Below, piece after piece: positions 12,004-24,112 of a DNA stretch of 64,000 nucleotides (position 1 is the stretch's first letter; each line of letters opens with the position of its first letter). The stretch lies in the NCBI GenBank assembly GCA_020631735.1, contig CM036209.1:124001-188000 (forward strand), read 5' to 3'. Made by a program: the position numbers and the translations under genes. This DNA comes from Saccharum officinarum. Lineage: Eukaryota > Streptophyta > Magnoliopsida > Poales > Poaceae. Below the pieces are notes generated by a model, which did no database searches, was not told the origin of the DNA, and saw nothing but the letters and a program-made list of their open reading frames with translations.

Positions 12004-15000
12004 TCATTTTTTAAAGTTACTTGAATCAAGCACATTAAGTTCACTTCTTAGCCTACAAAAGGTAGCCTCGTCCAAAGGTTTAGTGAAGATATCCGCTAAT
12101 TGATTTTCACTTCGTACACCTTCTAGTGATATGTCATTTTTAGCAACGTGATCTCTTAGAAAGTGATGGCGGATATCAATGTGCTTGGTGCGAGAGTGTT
12201 GTACCGGATTATTAGCAATTTTAACGGCACTTTCATTGTCACATAAAAGTGGCACCTTTTCAAGAACAACTCCATAGTCTAGGAGGGTTTGTTTCATATA
12301 TAAGATTTGTGCACAACAAGCCCCCGCGGCAATGTATTCCGCCTCGGCGGTGGACAAAGCCACACTATTTTGCTTTTTAGATGACCAAGATACTAGTGAT
12401 CTCCCAAGCAAATGGCACCCTCCGGATGTGCTTTTTCTATCAATTTTGCAACCGGCATAATCCGAATCGGAATAGCCAACTAGTTGGAATCTAGCTCCTT
12501 TGGGATACCATAAACCAATACTTGGGGTGTGCTTAAGATATCTTAGGATTCTTTTTACGGCACTTAAGTGAGGTTCTTTAGGGCACGCTTGAAAGCGAGC
12601 ACACATGCACACACTAAACATGATATCGGGCCTAGATGCGGTAAGGTACAACAAGCTACCAATCATAGAACGGTAGAGAGTTTGATCGACCGGTTTACCT
12701 CCCTCATCTAGGTCGAGATGTCCATTTGATGGCATTGGGGTCTTGATTGGCTTGCATTCTTCCATCTTGAATCTTTTGAGAAGATCCTTGGTATACTTTT
12801 CTTGAGAGATGAAAATCCCTTCTCTCATTTGCTTGACTTGAAAACCAAGGAAGAATGTGAGCTCACCAATCATTGACATCTCGAACTCCTTCGACATCAA
12901 TTCACCAAATTCCTTGCAATAATCTTCATTTGTTGACCCGAAGATGATATCATCAACATATACTTGACAAATGAAGATCTCCCCATTAAGCTTCTTGGTG
13001 AATAGTGTGGTGTCGACCTTCCCAATGGTGAAGCCCTTCTCAATGAGGAAGTCCCGGAGGCGCTCATACCACGCTCTAGGGGCTTGCTTGAGCCCATATA
13101 ACGCCTTGGACAACCTATAAACATGATTAGGATATCTAGGGTCTTCAAACCCGGGAGGTTGATTGACATAGACTAGTTCATTAATAAAGCCATTTAAGAA
13201 TGCACTTTTCACATCCATTTGATATAGTCTCATATCATGGTGTGATGCATATGCAAGAAGGATACGGATGGCTTCAAGTCTTGCAACGGGTGCAAAGGTC
13301 TCTCCAAAATCAAGGCCTTCAACTTGAGAGAACCCCTTTGCTACTAGTCTTGCCTTGTTCCTCACTACTATGCCTTGGTCATCTTGCTTGTTTCGAAACA
13401 CCCACTTGGTTCCAATGACTCTTGCACCTTTAGGATGCTCTTCAAGTGTCCAAACTTGTTGCGGGTGAAGTTGTTCAATTCTTCATGCATGGCATCACCC
13501 AATCCGGATCTTGAAGAGCTTCTTCTACATTCTTAGGTTCAACACAAGAGACAAAAGAGTGATGTTCAACGAAAGAAGCTAGCTTTTGAGATCGAGTCAT
13601 TACTCCCTTTGTAGGACTCCCTATGATTAGTTCTTGTGGATGAGCTTGAAGTAGAGGTGAGTTCCTTCTATCAACCACTTGAGGAGGTGGATGAGGAGCA
13701 TCAACATCTTGTGCTTGTGCCTCGGCTTGTTCATGAGAGACATAAGTATCTTCATTTTCAACTCTCTCATTCTTGTCATCATCTTGAGGCACACGTGATG
13801 AAGATGGTGGATCAATGATTTGCACATCGTCTTCATCATTTTTTGGCTTGATGTCTCCCACCGGCATGTTCTTCATGGCCTCCCTCAAGGGTTCATCACC
13901 TACATCATCACAATTCTCAATTGCTCCTTGGGAGCCGTTAGATTCATCAAATTCACATCATATGTTTCTTCAACCAAACCGGTGGCATGGTTAAATACTC
14001 TATATGCTTGGACTTTGATGAGTAACCAACAAGAAAACCAATATCACAACGTCTTTGAAACTTCCCTAGGTGTTGACGCTTCTTGTAGATGTAGCATTTG
14101 CAACCAAACACCCGGAAGAATGAGACGTCCGGCTTCTTCCCATTAAGCAACTCATAGGGGGTCTTGCCAAGAAACTTTTGGAGGAAGAGGCGATTTGAAG
14201 CATAGCATGCGGTGTTGATTGCCTCGGCCCAAAACTTCTCCGGAGTGTTGTACTCATCTAGCATTGTTCTTGCAAGGGTGATCAAAGTCCGGTTCTTTCT
14301 CTCAACTACACCATTTTGTTGAGGAGTGTAGGTTGAAGAAACTTCATGCTTGATTCCAATTTCATCACAATAAGCTTCAATGTTGGTGTTGTCAAACTCT
14401 TTCCATTGTCACTTCTAATCTTCTTTATCTTGACTTCGAATTCATTTTGAGCTCTCTTTGCAAACTTCTTGAAGCAACTTGCTACTTCGGATTTGTCATG
14501 AAGGAAGAAGGTCCATGTATACCTTGAGTAGTCATCCACTATCACAAGACAATAGAGATTACCACCCAAGCTCTTGTATGTTGTAGGCCCAAACAAATCC
14601 ATATGAAGAAGTTCTAGCACTCTTGAGGTTGACATGAAAGCCTTGGTTGGATGAGTGTTTGCAACTTGTTTGCCCGCTTGACATGCACTACAAGGTTTGT
14701 CCTTTTCAAACTTCACATCCTTCAATCCTCTTACTAGTTCTTTCTTCAATAGCTTGTTGAGAGTGCTCATTCCAACATGTGCAAGCCTCCTATGCCAAAG
14801 CCAACCAAGTGAGGTCTTGGTGAACAAACATGTCATCAAATTTGCATCTTCGGAGGTGAAGTCAACAAGATAAAGATTGTTGTATCTAAAGCCTTTGAAT
14901 ATCACTTGCTTGTCATCTATCTTTGAAACTTCAACTTCATTTGGTGTGAACAAGCATTGGAAGCCAAGGTCACAAAGTTGCCCAACGGATAACAAGTTGA

Positions 15001-15223
15001 AACTCAATGAAGCAACATAGAGCACATTTGAGAGTGAGTGATCATTTGATATTGCAATCTTGCCTATACCCTTGACTTTGCTCTTTGAATTATCTCCAAA
15101 TGTGATCTTCTCTTGACATATCCCATTCTCTTCAATGGAGGTGAACATACGAGGATTACCGGTCATATGTTGAGTGCAACCACTATCAATAACCCAATGA
15201 GATCCACCGGTCTTGTAGTTCAC
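12004..15223 (-). pseudogene. Sirevirus pol (protease, integrase, RT, RNase H), element A
   Basis: Domains in copia order. The protease has the DSGCTQHM active-site motif near the start. The pre-integrase HHCC finger (HRRLAHVGM ... CSACQAGK) follows, then integrase with MDLFGP, VDDYSRY and SDNGK. Then come a long Asp/Glu-rich linker, RT with YVDDIIFG, and RNase H with [14 protein letters not shown] frameshift just after SDNGK removes the integrase glutamate from frame. Further breaks lie near 14,290, 13,900 and 13,450. The segment 12004-13401 (RT and RNase H, 465 residues) is uninterrupted. Pol opens at a GTG directly after a TAG, in a different frame from gag, as in element C. The protein is unlikely to be made as read, although several breaks are single-base. 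Confidence 0.9.
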
Positions 15224-15290
15224 CTACACACAAGAGATCAAGCTTTTCGTTTAGGGACCCAAACTTGAGAGGGGCCCTTGACTTTCTCAA

Positions 15291-17577
15291 CTAGTGACTT
15301 GGCAACCCATATTTTCTTTGGCCTATTCTTGTTTGGGGGACCCAAAACATGACTTTCATCTTTCCATTTGAATCTTTTCTTAGCATGTAATGAGCATTGA
15401 ATGCAAAGGGTCTAGCATGCTTGGGCAAGGGTTGTGGTGGTGGAGTTTTGCATTCATGAGCAAAGTGACCTTCTTGACCACACTCAACACATCTCTTTGG
15501 CTTGGGCTTTGATTTGCTTTGTTGTTGAGCTTTTGCTTTCTTCTCTTGATTTGCCAAGTATCCAATACCACTTCTATCCATCTTCATTACGGTGTTCATG
15601 AGGAGCTCACTTTGCAAATATTGGCCTCTTGTGAACTTGCTTAGGCCGGTCTTGAGATGCTCTTTTTCTTGCTTGAGCTTCTTGTTTTCTTCAATAAGTG
15701 ACTCATTTGTTGGTTGCTTCTCAAGAGCCATCAAACCTTTAAGCTTCTTGTTCTCATTTGCAAGCTTCTCATTCTCACACTTGAGCTTGGCATAATCATC
15801 ATGGTTGCATGACTCAACCACACTCTTGCCTTTGCTACTAGAACCTTGCTCAATGCTTTCAATGATCAAATCATCACATGATGTAGCTATATCACACTTA
15901 ACAACATTGTTAGTAGCATCATGTGTCTCAAGAGCAAGTTCATTAGCAACCACAAGACTATCATAGTCAATTTTTAATGTGGTGTACTTGTCTTTTAGAG
16001 AGCTATATCTAGTGATGAGCTCATCATGCTTCCTCTCAAGTTTATCATGTTGATCTTTAAGCTCTTTATTAGAGGTTTTGAGCTCTTTGAGAGTGGAAGA
16101 CATAACTTCATTTTGATCTCTAAGCTTATCCCTATCATCATGTGCACCTTTTAGTTTGGATGTGAGTGTTTCATTTTCATGTTGAAGCTCATCATTTTCA
16201 TTTCTAGTCCTTCTTATGATTCTAGAATATTTGTTTAACAATTTTACTAATTCATCATAAGAAGGTGTATCATCATCACTATCACTATCATCATCATCAT
16301 CACTATTACTATCATAGTTTTGTACCTTTCGTTCACCCTTGGCCATAAGGCATAGGTGAGTAGTGGACGATGATGGTGAAGAAGGGTGAAGGTGGTGACG
16401 AAGATATCGGTGAAGATGATGGCCCCATCACAAATGCGGCAACCTTCTCTCTCTCATCATCGCTCTCATCTTCGGAGGACTCACAAGATGATTCAATGTC
16501 GGTGAGCCAATCACCAACAATATAAGCCTTGCCTCCCTCTTCTTCTTGTAGAATCCTTTTTTCTTGCCATCTTTCTTCTTGTATGGCTTATTTTTCTTCT
16601 TCTCTTCTTCTTCATCACTTGAATCATTTTTCTTGCCCTTGTTCTTGTTCTTGTACTTGTCTTTTGGTGGTCTAGGGCATCGATGAGCTAGGTGGCCAAG
16701 TTCACCACAATTGTAGCAATCCATCTCCGAGATTGGCTTCCTCTTGCTACTTGTGAAGAATTTCTTCTTCTCGCTATCGAACTTGATACCACTCTTGTTG
16801 AGCTTCTTTAGCATCTTGGTGGTCTTTCTCACCATGAGTGCAAGTGATTCATCATCAACATCACTTTCACTTGAGCTTTCTTGCACAATCATGGCTTGGC
16901 CCTTCTTCTTCTTATTGTCATGACTAGCTTTGAAGGCCAAGTCCTTCTTCTTGGAAGATGATGAACCTTCTTCCGGGGTGATGTGCATGTACATCTCATG
17001 TGCATTGATCTTTCCCAATACTTGAGTCGGTGTTGCGGCGGAGAGATCACTTTGGTGAAGTACGGTGACAATATGTCCATACTTCTCAACGGGAAGCACA
17101 CTCAAGATCTTCCTTGCAACATCCGATTGGCTCATTTTAGTGAGCCCAAGAGCATTGAGGTCTTCTACAAGAACATTCAAGCGAGTGTACATGTCATTAG
17201 CACTTTCTTGGGAAGCATATCAAAAGAATTAATTTTCTTTAGAGCTATATGATAGCGTTCCTCACGCTCACTCTTAGTTCCCTCATGGAGAGCACAAAGA
17301 TTCTCCCACAATTCATGGGCGTTCTTTGCATTACGCACACGATTGAAGATATCTTTGCCTAAGCCCCGGTAGAGTGCATTTTTGGCTTTTGCATTTCACC
17401 GGTTGTACTTCTCCTCGTCACCACTTGGGTTAGCGGGATCCCTTATGGGGGAAGCCCTTCGGTTGCGGCTCTAAGACACCCAACATCTATGGCTTCGAGG
17501 TACGCCTCCATACGAATTTTCCAATATGGAAAATCGTCTCCCTCAAAAGTGGGAGGAGGTCCTTCCCCATTAGACAT
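15291..17577 (-). pseudogene. Sirevirus gag, element A
   Basis: The start ATG at 17577 opens MSNGEGPPPTFEGDDF, the same as in elements B and C. The N-terminal capsid-like region is broken by a one-base loss in a C run (near 17450), a TGA replacing a Trp codon at 17396-17398, and a one-base loss near 17213. The middle carries the first zinc knuckle CYNCGELGHLAHRC, then Lys-rich and Asp/Glu/Ser-rich segments. After another shift near 16,520 a coiled-coil region (15600-16300) and a second knuckle, CVECGQEGHFAHEC, follow. A large two-knuckle gag with coiled coil is typical of Sireviruses. It would form the particle and package element RNA if intact. Confidence 0.85.
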
Positions 17578-17613
17578 CTTGCTCTAGGCGGTAAAGCCTA
17601 AAAGAAGAGCAAC

Positions 17614-17630
17614 ACGGCTCCGATACCAAT
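17614..17630 (-). promoter_or_regulatory. Primer binding site of element A
   Basis: Directly next to the 5' LTR, the minus strand reads ATTGGTATCGGAGCC, close to the plant copia consensus TGGTATCAGAGC that pairs with initiator Met tRNA. Priming of minus-strand cDNA is the expected role. Confidence 0.8.
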
Positions 17631-19212
17631 TGAAAGGATCAAGATGCCCAAGAGGGGGGGTGAATTGGGCTTTTCTAAAAATTAATTGCAAGAATTAAAT
17701 CCTACAAGCCGGAATTCACCCCTAATGTCTACTAGTGTTCCTAGAGAGTCTACCGATACAAAGTTTTGCACCCTAGTTTCCAATCCTAGTCTAGCATGGC
17801 ATATCTAGGAATGTAAAACAAGCAATGAAAGTATGTACGAGAAAGTAAATGCTTGAATGTAAAGGGGCAAGGAACACGGCGACGTTTTGCGAGGTATCGG
17901 AGAGTCGCCACTCCCCACTAGTCCTCGTTGGAGCACCCGCGCAAGGGTGTAGCTCCCCCTTGATCCGCGCAAGGATCAAGTGCTCTCTACGGGTTGATTC
18001 TTCGACACTCCGTCGCGGCGAATCACCCAAAACCGCTCACAAGATGAGTTGGGTCATCCACAAGTTCCACCGGATGATCACCGAACTCCCAATCACCACC
18101 ACGCCGTCTAGGTGATGGCGATCACCAAGAGTAACAAGCTAGAACTCTCACTTGACCACTACGAGCCCAAATGAGAAGGTGGATGCACACTTGCTACTCT
18201 CTCTAATCGCTAGTGAGGTGCTCTCAAGCTTCGATTCTCAAATCTCTATCCTCACTAGTGCTCTTGCACTACCTTGCACTTCAAAGGTGTTTATCAGCTG
18301 ATCAAATGAGCAAGAGACCTCTAAAAGAGGTGGAGGGGTTGTATTTATACACCCCTCAGAAAACGAACCATTACTTTCTGGCACGGGGTCACCGGACGCG
18401 CCGGTGCAACACACCGGACGCGCCGGTCCCTGTAACGGTCAAAACGCGATTTCGAAATCGAAACACCGGACGCACCGGTCAGGTAGCACCGGACGCGTCC
18501 GACGTGCAAGGGTGCTTACTGGACTTACACCGGACGCGAGGCCGCGTCCGATGCCTGAAGACCGGACGCGTCCGGTCCTCTCTGGACCTTACTGGACTCG
18601 CACCGGACGCGCCGATCAAGTCCAGGTCGCGTCCGACGGGCGTTTCTCTCGGTGACACGTGTCGGTCGTTGACCACCGCGTCCGGTCCTCGCGAGGACCG
18701 CGTCCGGTGGTCGAGGCCGAAACCTAGTCGCGGTAACGTATACACCGGACGCGTCCGGTGTTCCCGAAGACCGCGTCCGGTGCCTAGAAAACAGCCCGAA
18801 ACGCGTCGCAACTTCAACCAAGTTGCTTCTAACTGAACCTTGAGCCAATCTAGGGTTGCCTAGCGCCAAGTTTAACAAGTGTGCACCACACCTAAACATA
18901 GGACTTGCCTAGGTCAAGCTACCCATTCATGCCCCCCTTTATAGTACGGCCAAAAGAGAAAAACGAAGATCCTAACGACTATTCCGAATGTGTCTCAACA
19001 CTTCGTCATCCGGAACTACCGTCCTTAATCTTGACGTCACTCTTTTGAAAACCGAAACGATTTCCATCAAGGGACACGAAGCCACAGTGCTCAAAGCAGT
19101 TATCACCTCCATGACCTAACTTACCAATGTTTCTGCAAAACACACGTTAGTCATGGTAATAAAGTGTTGTCATTAATTACCGAAACCAAACCTTGGGGCC
19201 TAGATGCTTTCA
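17631..19212 (-). repeat. 5' LTR of element A
   Basis: 1582-bp direct repeat of 5877-7461, bounded by TGAAAG and CTTTCA. The TATA box TATAAATAC is the complement of 18341-18349. Upstream of it on the minus strand lies a palindrome array (18388-18782). The transcript should start shortly after the TATA box and read through gag. Confidence 0.93.
18388..18782. repeat. CG-rich palindrome array in LTR (element A, 5' copy)
   Basis: Same unit order as 6630-7042, including perfect ACCGGACGCGTCCGGT sites and CCGCGTCCGGT half sites. It lies immediately upstream of the TATA box of the active-position LTR. Confidence 0.85.
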
Positions 19213-19883
19213 CATCCTTATTCGCTAGAGGGTATGCGTGAGAGTACCCGATGGGTATAGCCCCCCGAGCCCCTAACGATTCGGGGAGTCAATCGGGGGT
19301 CATGCGGATTGCTGCCTCTTTCTCGGTGGACTTAACATACCCCAATGTTGTACTCTCGTCACTTAATAATATATGCAATGCAAGTATGAATCATCCTTTA
19401 CCTATGACCTCCACATATGCTTTAGAGATAGGATGATAAGGCTAAGCACTATGGCCTCTGGTAAGGATACATACACCATTGAGAGTATGCTTTAGAGATA
19501 GGATGATAAGGCTAAGCACTTTGGCTTTTCGTAAGGATACATACACCATTGAGAGACTGAGAGCACTAGTTGAGGAACTTAACTTTTCAATTTGCAAAAC
19601 TCATAAAACCTCTAGAACATCATTTCAAACAAAGGATGGAGAAACAAGCACTCTATGTAGCTGTTCTGTCTTTCGATTGCTTACGACAAGGTGACGGCTA
19701 TATGCCCCATGATGAGTAAGATAATATGAGTGAGTTTTCAAATGGCCACTTATTCAATTCAAAAGATAGAGTTTTACTTTGTATGCAAGTATTTCTAAGG
19801 AGTTAACATTGTTGCAACTCCTGATCCATCATCCTAAATCTTCATCTTTGCTCAGGATGAGCAAAAGGCAAGCTTGTAGGAGC
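19213..19883 (+). mobile_element. 3' untranslated part of a Gypsy-type element
   Basis: No ORF with a recognisable domain. A 70-bp segment is duplicated in tandem (19416-19485 and 19486-19555). The stretch ends in a sequence with CTCAGGATGAGCAAAAG and GCAAGCTTG, matching the usual region just before the 3' LTR of Athila/Tat-like Gypsy elements in plants. I infer it is the tail of such an element, cut at 19212 by element A. Confidence 0.45.
19416..19555. repeat. Tandem duplication, 70-bp unit
   Basis: Two adjacent copies beginning TATGCTTTAGAGATAGG, with a few substitutions between them (for example ACTATGGCCTCTGG against ACTTTGGCTTTTCG). Confidence 0.9.
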
Positions 19884-21370
19884 TGGTTGATGGTCACTAA
19901 ATTCTAAATTGGACCATCAACATTCCATCAAAGTGAAGGTATCATCAACATCACTCTAGTATTTTGTTTTCAATAATGTGGTTCCACCTTGTATCTAGAA
20001 GTACGTGTATGCAGGGAAAACTTATAAAAACATCAAGGATTGACCACCAGAGACATGTGGGACAAGGCAGGACCACCAAGGCCCACCCGTCCCCACTAGG
20101 AGTCGCCTCGAAGTGGCCATTGCCTTCTATGTCACCAATCCCTTCGACGAGTCATCAACAAACACAGTGTGGAGTCATCATAAACATTGATTTGGTGTCG
20201 GTTTCATCCAAGAGTTGAGGAGGGGCTTCACTAGGATTCAAGAGTCCACCAAGTGCATTTGGACAACTTCCATGGTGGCCAACCGACGTTGGATACTTGT
20301 AAACCCTAATTGAGGAGAAATCTATAGCAATGGAGCTGAGGCGGTGGGATCAGAGGGTCAGTCAACCCTATAAGGGGACGCTGGACCCACCTGCCTACTC
20401 TACCGACCTCCTCTTCACTATACAAGTACCCCTACTCTATGTACTATAAATAGGGGTGGTGCCACACTTTGGAAAATATTAGAAGATCCAAGGAAGCTAC
20501 TAGTCCACTTTAGTTAGGCTAGTAGTGGGAGTTAGAGTGAGTCGAGCTCTTCTCAGAATCTAGAAGTAGTCTTTGGAGTATGGTATAGCTCTTGTACCTT
20601 TCCTCTTTTGTAAGAGTTTCCTTATTTGAATATATTACTTTCTACTTTACATAAGTACTTTATTCAAGTCTTACTTACTTATAGTAGTAGTCTTGAGCTC
20701 TAGTAGAACTTAGTGTGATAATTAATCTACTTGTTTAGTACATATCATAGCATGGGTTCACCATTCTTTATAGAGTGCTCTAATCAATTCATCATCGCCA
20801 GGATTACAGTAGTGCGTTCATAGTGTAAATGTGGTGTTTAGACTATAACTTGCCTGTGATTGCAGCTAACCCCATCGATAGTTTGTGGTAGTTGGTAGGT
20901 GGTGACAGCCCTGTCAATCCAATATATTCCACCACGTTCGGGCTAGTTCTTAAAACGTAGGGTTCTTTGCGGTTTATCTCTATTAACCCTTCTCATCCTA
21001 TTTTGTTGGAGTTTGCACCGTACTCCGAAGTGATATCGAATCTTACCTTAGTATTTCTTGACTTAGTTATTCACTATAGTCTTTGCTAGAGTTGTGCTTA
21101 GTAGTAGAAGTAACTTAAGGTTCTTTGCTCACTCATTGTCCTCTCACTAGCTATGTTGTTTATCTTATAACTTCTTCCTTGTACTTTACGTTACACTACC
21201 TTGATTATTATCGTTACCCCCGTCTAGAGTATGATATATTTGTTTGTAACTAGTCATTGGAAATCATATCAATCTATCATCTTAACCATACAATTTCCCT
21301 AAGGATATAAATACGATATTCAGAATACATACAGGTGAATTGTTGCATCGATATTTTGTACATGCTTGCA
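19884..21370 (+). mobile_element. 3' LTR of a Gypsy-type (Athila/Tat-like) element
   Basis: Begins TGGTTGATGG directly after a purine-rich tract and ends GCTTGCA. Near the end it carries a phrase of the kind found at the 3' end of these LTRs (CCCTAAGGATA ... GATATTC ... CAGGTGAATTGTTGCA). A TATA-like CTATAAATAGG lies at about 20444. The coding part is absent from the window. Boundaries are my best reading of TG...CA; no partner LTR is available for confirmation. Confidence 0.55.
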
Positions 21371-21912
21371 AAATTATCCATTTAAGCATAAGAAATATCA
21401 ACATGGTCCATGTGATTTATCCGGGGAGAGGGTGGGATGGTTGCGGATGATTTTGATTTTGGCTCGGAGTTGAGTAGGCGCCTGTCACTGGAGTGGCTTG
21501 CCGGTGAGGATGTGGAAGGGGCGGGTGCGGGTGGGAGCACGGAGAGCTCATGGTCGGTTCGAAATTGACCTTCAGAGTAGTGAAATTTTGGGCGTGTCCA
21601 CAGTGTTAATACATTGTTTTTATTATGTATCTGGATATAATATATATCCAGGTGCGTAATAAAATCCACATATGTAGGAAAGCTATAATGACCTTACAAT
21701 TTGGAATAAAGGGAGTAGTTTTTAAGAATATCTTGTTATGTGTAGGAAACCACTATTAGATACTCACAAAAAATGTTTGTAGATATAGCTTACATATGGC
21801 ACACATTATCAAGTATATATATACAGAAACACGTTAACAACCCATCATCATTCATACAAGACAAGAAGGGAATCATCAACGACTGCTCCTGGGAATGACA
21901 CGTACGCCTTGT
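21371..21912. other. Intergenic, no gene seen
   Basis: Contains a GC-rich patch at 21430-21560 and AT-rich flanks with a short (TA) run near 21817. It lies just downstream of the NB-ARC gene and may hold its 3' UTR. I see no domain, RNA gene or bounded repeat. Confidence 0.5.
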
Positions 21913-23433
21913 TCAGGATACCACATGAATCTCACAACTCAAAATGTAGCCACAGTAAGGTGGTATCTTAGATCTCCATGCCAGGACATCAGATTTCCCA
22001 CGAAGCACAACCCTCCCCAACAAAACATCTGGAACTGTTATCATCGGAGATTCATCCTGAGCAGAAACTGTCTGGTACCCATTAAAAATGGTGCAATAAT
22101 CCTTAGAGCCATTCAACTTGGGAAATAGTTTTCTGTCTTGTGAAGGACTACTAACAGGATGCACATCGAATACGAATGGATATCTCTGGTTGACCTCCTT
22201 GAAACATGAGAAAGTCATGCTCCAGAACTCTACACTGAGGTTCTCTCTCAGCATCCTAACTATGGCGTTTCCGGCAATGAAGGAACTCTTCAGGCACGTG
22301 GAGATCTCCATGGCCAACGATGCGAGCTCGGGTTCCTCCTCAGGGTCCATGCTCCCAAACGCAAGAGCTTTGAAGAAGTACCAGTACGCTTCCTGAGTTA
22401 GATATCCTACCTTGAGAGCCCTTGTTGTCGTTCCAAATCTTACAATCTTGTCGGACCGACTACAAATTATGATCTTGGTCACACCATTTGTTGTAGCACA
22501 CCTTGTGGATGTGGATGCTGAACATAGAGTTCTTAGACGACTCCATGCAACCTCACTGATATCTCCGTTCACTTCAACAATAACCAAAATACTTTCGCCT
22601 CTCTTCAAGGCATGCCTTTGATACTTCACCCTGCCACCACCACCTCTGACACAACTAGTAATCCTTTCATCAAGGTCGTCTTCCGCGAAGAACACAATCC
22701 GGGAAAAAGCCCTGCGTACCCTTTCATCGTTGCACACATGTTCAATAAGCGTGGTTTTACCGGATTTTGCTGGAGCTGGACCAACAATTGGTAGGACATC
22801 GAGATGATGATCTTCAGTAGAACAACCAGCAGGAGTGTACTTTTGGGCCAAGACGAAGTTGACAACGTGTTCTATCTCTACATGGCGATCAAACATACAG
22901 TTCTCCATATCCAAGTAGGTGCTATACAAACGACGGCGCAAGTGCAATGGAGGGCAGCCGTTCAGGAACAGGACGAACTCAGCTGCATCAGTGATGATTA
23001 TCTCTAGGGAGCCGAGCACCTGACGCAGCTTTTTGTCACCAGCTTGACTACTACTGTCACTGCAGCTACTAGTGCACAACTGAATGCGCTTGGCAGGGTT
23101 GAACTTGGAGATGGCAGAAGAATGGCGACTCACAGTATCATCCTTGCCTTGGTGGTGGGCTGCTTGGTCGTACTTGGAGGCGTCCAGCGCGTAGTGGCCT
23201 CTTTACATGCCCGCCTGCAGGATCTTGAGCTGCTCTAGCATGGCCTGGCTCCTGATCTGCCGACCGTGGGCTACCTCGACGATGATGCCAACCCTTAGCA
23301 GCTTGCGGCGCAGGTCCTCGTCAGAGGGTAAGGAATAAGCTGCCTCTGCCTTGTCCTTGGAGAGTTTGCCGATGAAGAAAGACATGGATCGATTGGCGAT
23401 CTCACCCAGAAAGGCAGATAAAGCAACCTCCAT
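21913..23433 (-). pseudogene. NB-ARC resistance-type gene (no LRR) with one nonsense codon
   Basis: Start chosen at 23433 (MEVALSAFLGEIANRS), the usual start of this grass family; an upstream in-frame ATG is at 23472. The N-terminus (about 75 residues) is Rx-like and helical. A TAA at 23203-23205 interrupts the frame after QILQAGM-type sequence where a Tyr codon is expected. The same frame continues for over 400 residues. These include the family phrase MENCMFDRHVEIEHVVNF, a P-loop (GPAPAKSGKTTL), a degenerate kinase-2 (SILVIVEVNGD, lacking the usual DD), an RNBS-B-like KIIICSRSDKIVRFG, and an ending after about 507 codons without LRRs. Such proteins bind nucleotide and act in pathogen recognition or as decoys. 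The stop may be real decay or a base error. Confidence 0.75.
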
Positions 23434-24112
23434 TTGATTATGATAATCAGACTTGCATTGATCAGGAAGCACGGAGCGAGAAAAGAGAGCATATATCTTA
23501 TCTGAAGTACGGCTAGTATTTCTTCTGTCCGTTGTGGTCGATGCAATGGCGGACGGTGGCAGACCGCCAGAGGCAATGCACCTCCTACCGTCCTACGTAC
23601 GGCAGGCAACGGGCAAGGGTCAACGCCGGCAAGCGAACGGTCCAGACTCGAGAGCACGCATACAAGTCGACGACGCGGTCGGGGTCTCGGGGAGGGGGAC
23701 GTGCACCCGGGGGGTGGGGTGTGGTGGGGGGTGTGTCCGTGTGTGGGGTTGGGGGCAGGTGGGTGACGAACGGGATGCCGTCATATCCCGTGGATGGACA
23801 GGGACAGCGCGGCTGCGATCCGCAGCGGCGGCCGGACTCTCCTCACATTAGCAGGACTGAGCGAGGGAGATTTCCACGCCACTTTCCCGCAATCCAGAGA
23901 CATTTGTATACATTCAGAGTTGACCAGAGACATTTGAATACATGGGGAAGGTTGATGCTTTCATTAGAGATAAACGACATCAGAGTCTTTGGTCTAAAAA
24001 ATACATTGAGCAATAGCATAGTTCAACCGCAACACTGTATTGTAGCATCCAATTGTACCAAGTAATATTGCAGCATCCAATTGTACTATCTTTCTCACTG
24101 GTATCTAATCTA
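23434..24112. other. Intergenic region upstream of the NB-ARC gene
   Basis: Holds the likely promoter of the minus-strand NB-ARC gene. Nothing firm (TATA, start site) can be fixed. A very G-rich run lies at 23691-23764. Near 24040-24090 the phrase GCAGCATCCAATTGTAC is partly repeated. Short plus-strand ORFs lack recognisable domains. Confidence 0.4.
23691..23764 (+). repeat. G-rich tract with G-quadruplex potential
   Basis: More than six runs of three or more G within 74 bases (GGGGAGGGGG, CGGGGGGTGGGG, GGTGGGGGG, GGGGTTGGGGG). The G-rich strand is the template strand for the NB-ARC gene, 260-330 bases upstream of its ATG. Confidence 0.7.

Larger units (their letters stand above)
5877..19212 (-). 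mobile_element. Ty1/copia Sirevirus element A (nearly complete)
   Basis: Minus-strand order: 5' LTR (17631-19212), primer binding site, gag, protease-integrase-RT-RNase H, a spacer with a palindrome array, an env-like ORF, polypurine tracts and 3' LTR (5877-7461). Integrase before RT defines Ty1/copia. Two CCHC knuckles in a long gag and an extra ORF after pol place it in the Sirevirus (SIRE/Maximus) lineage. The LTRs differ at few positions, mostly one-base indels in homopolymers, so the insertion looks young. Coding regions are broken by several frameshifts and stops. The outer left base of the LTR is in the gap, so target duplication cannot be tested; the right flank is CATCC. It lies beside or within Gypsy-type sequence starting at 19213. 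Confidence 0.93.
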
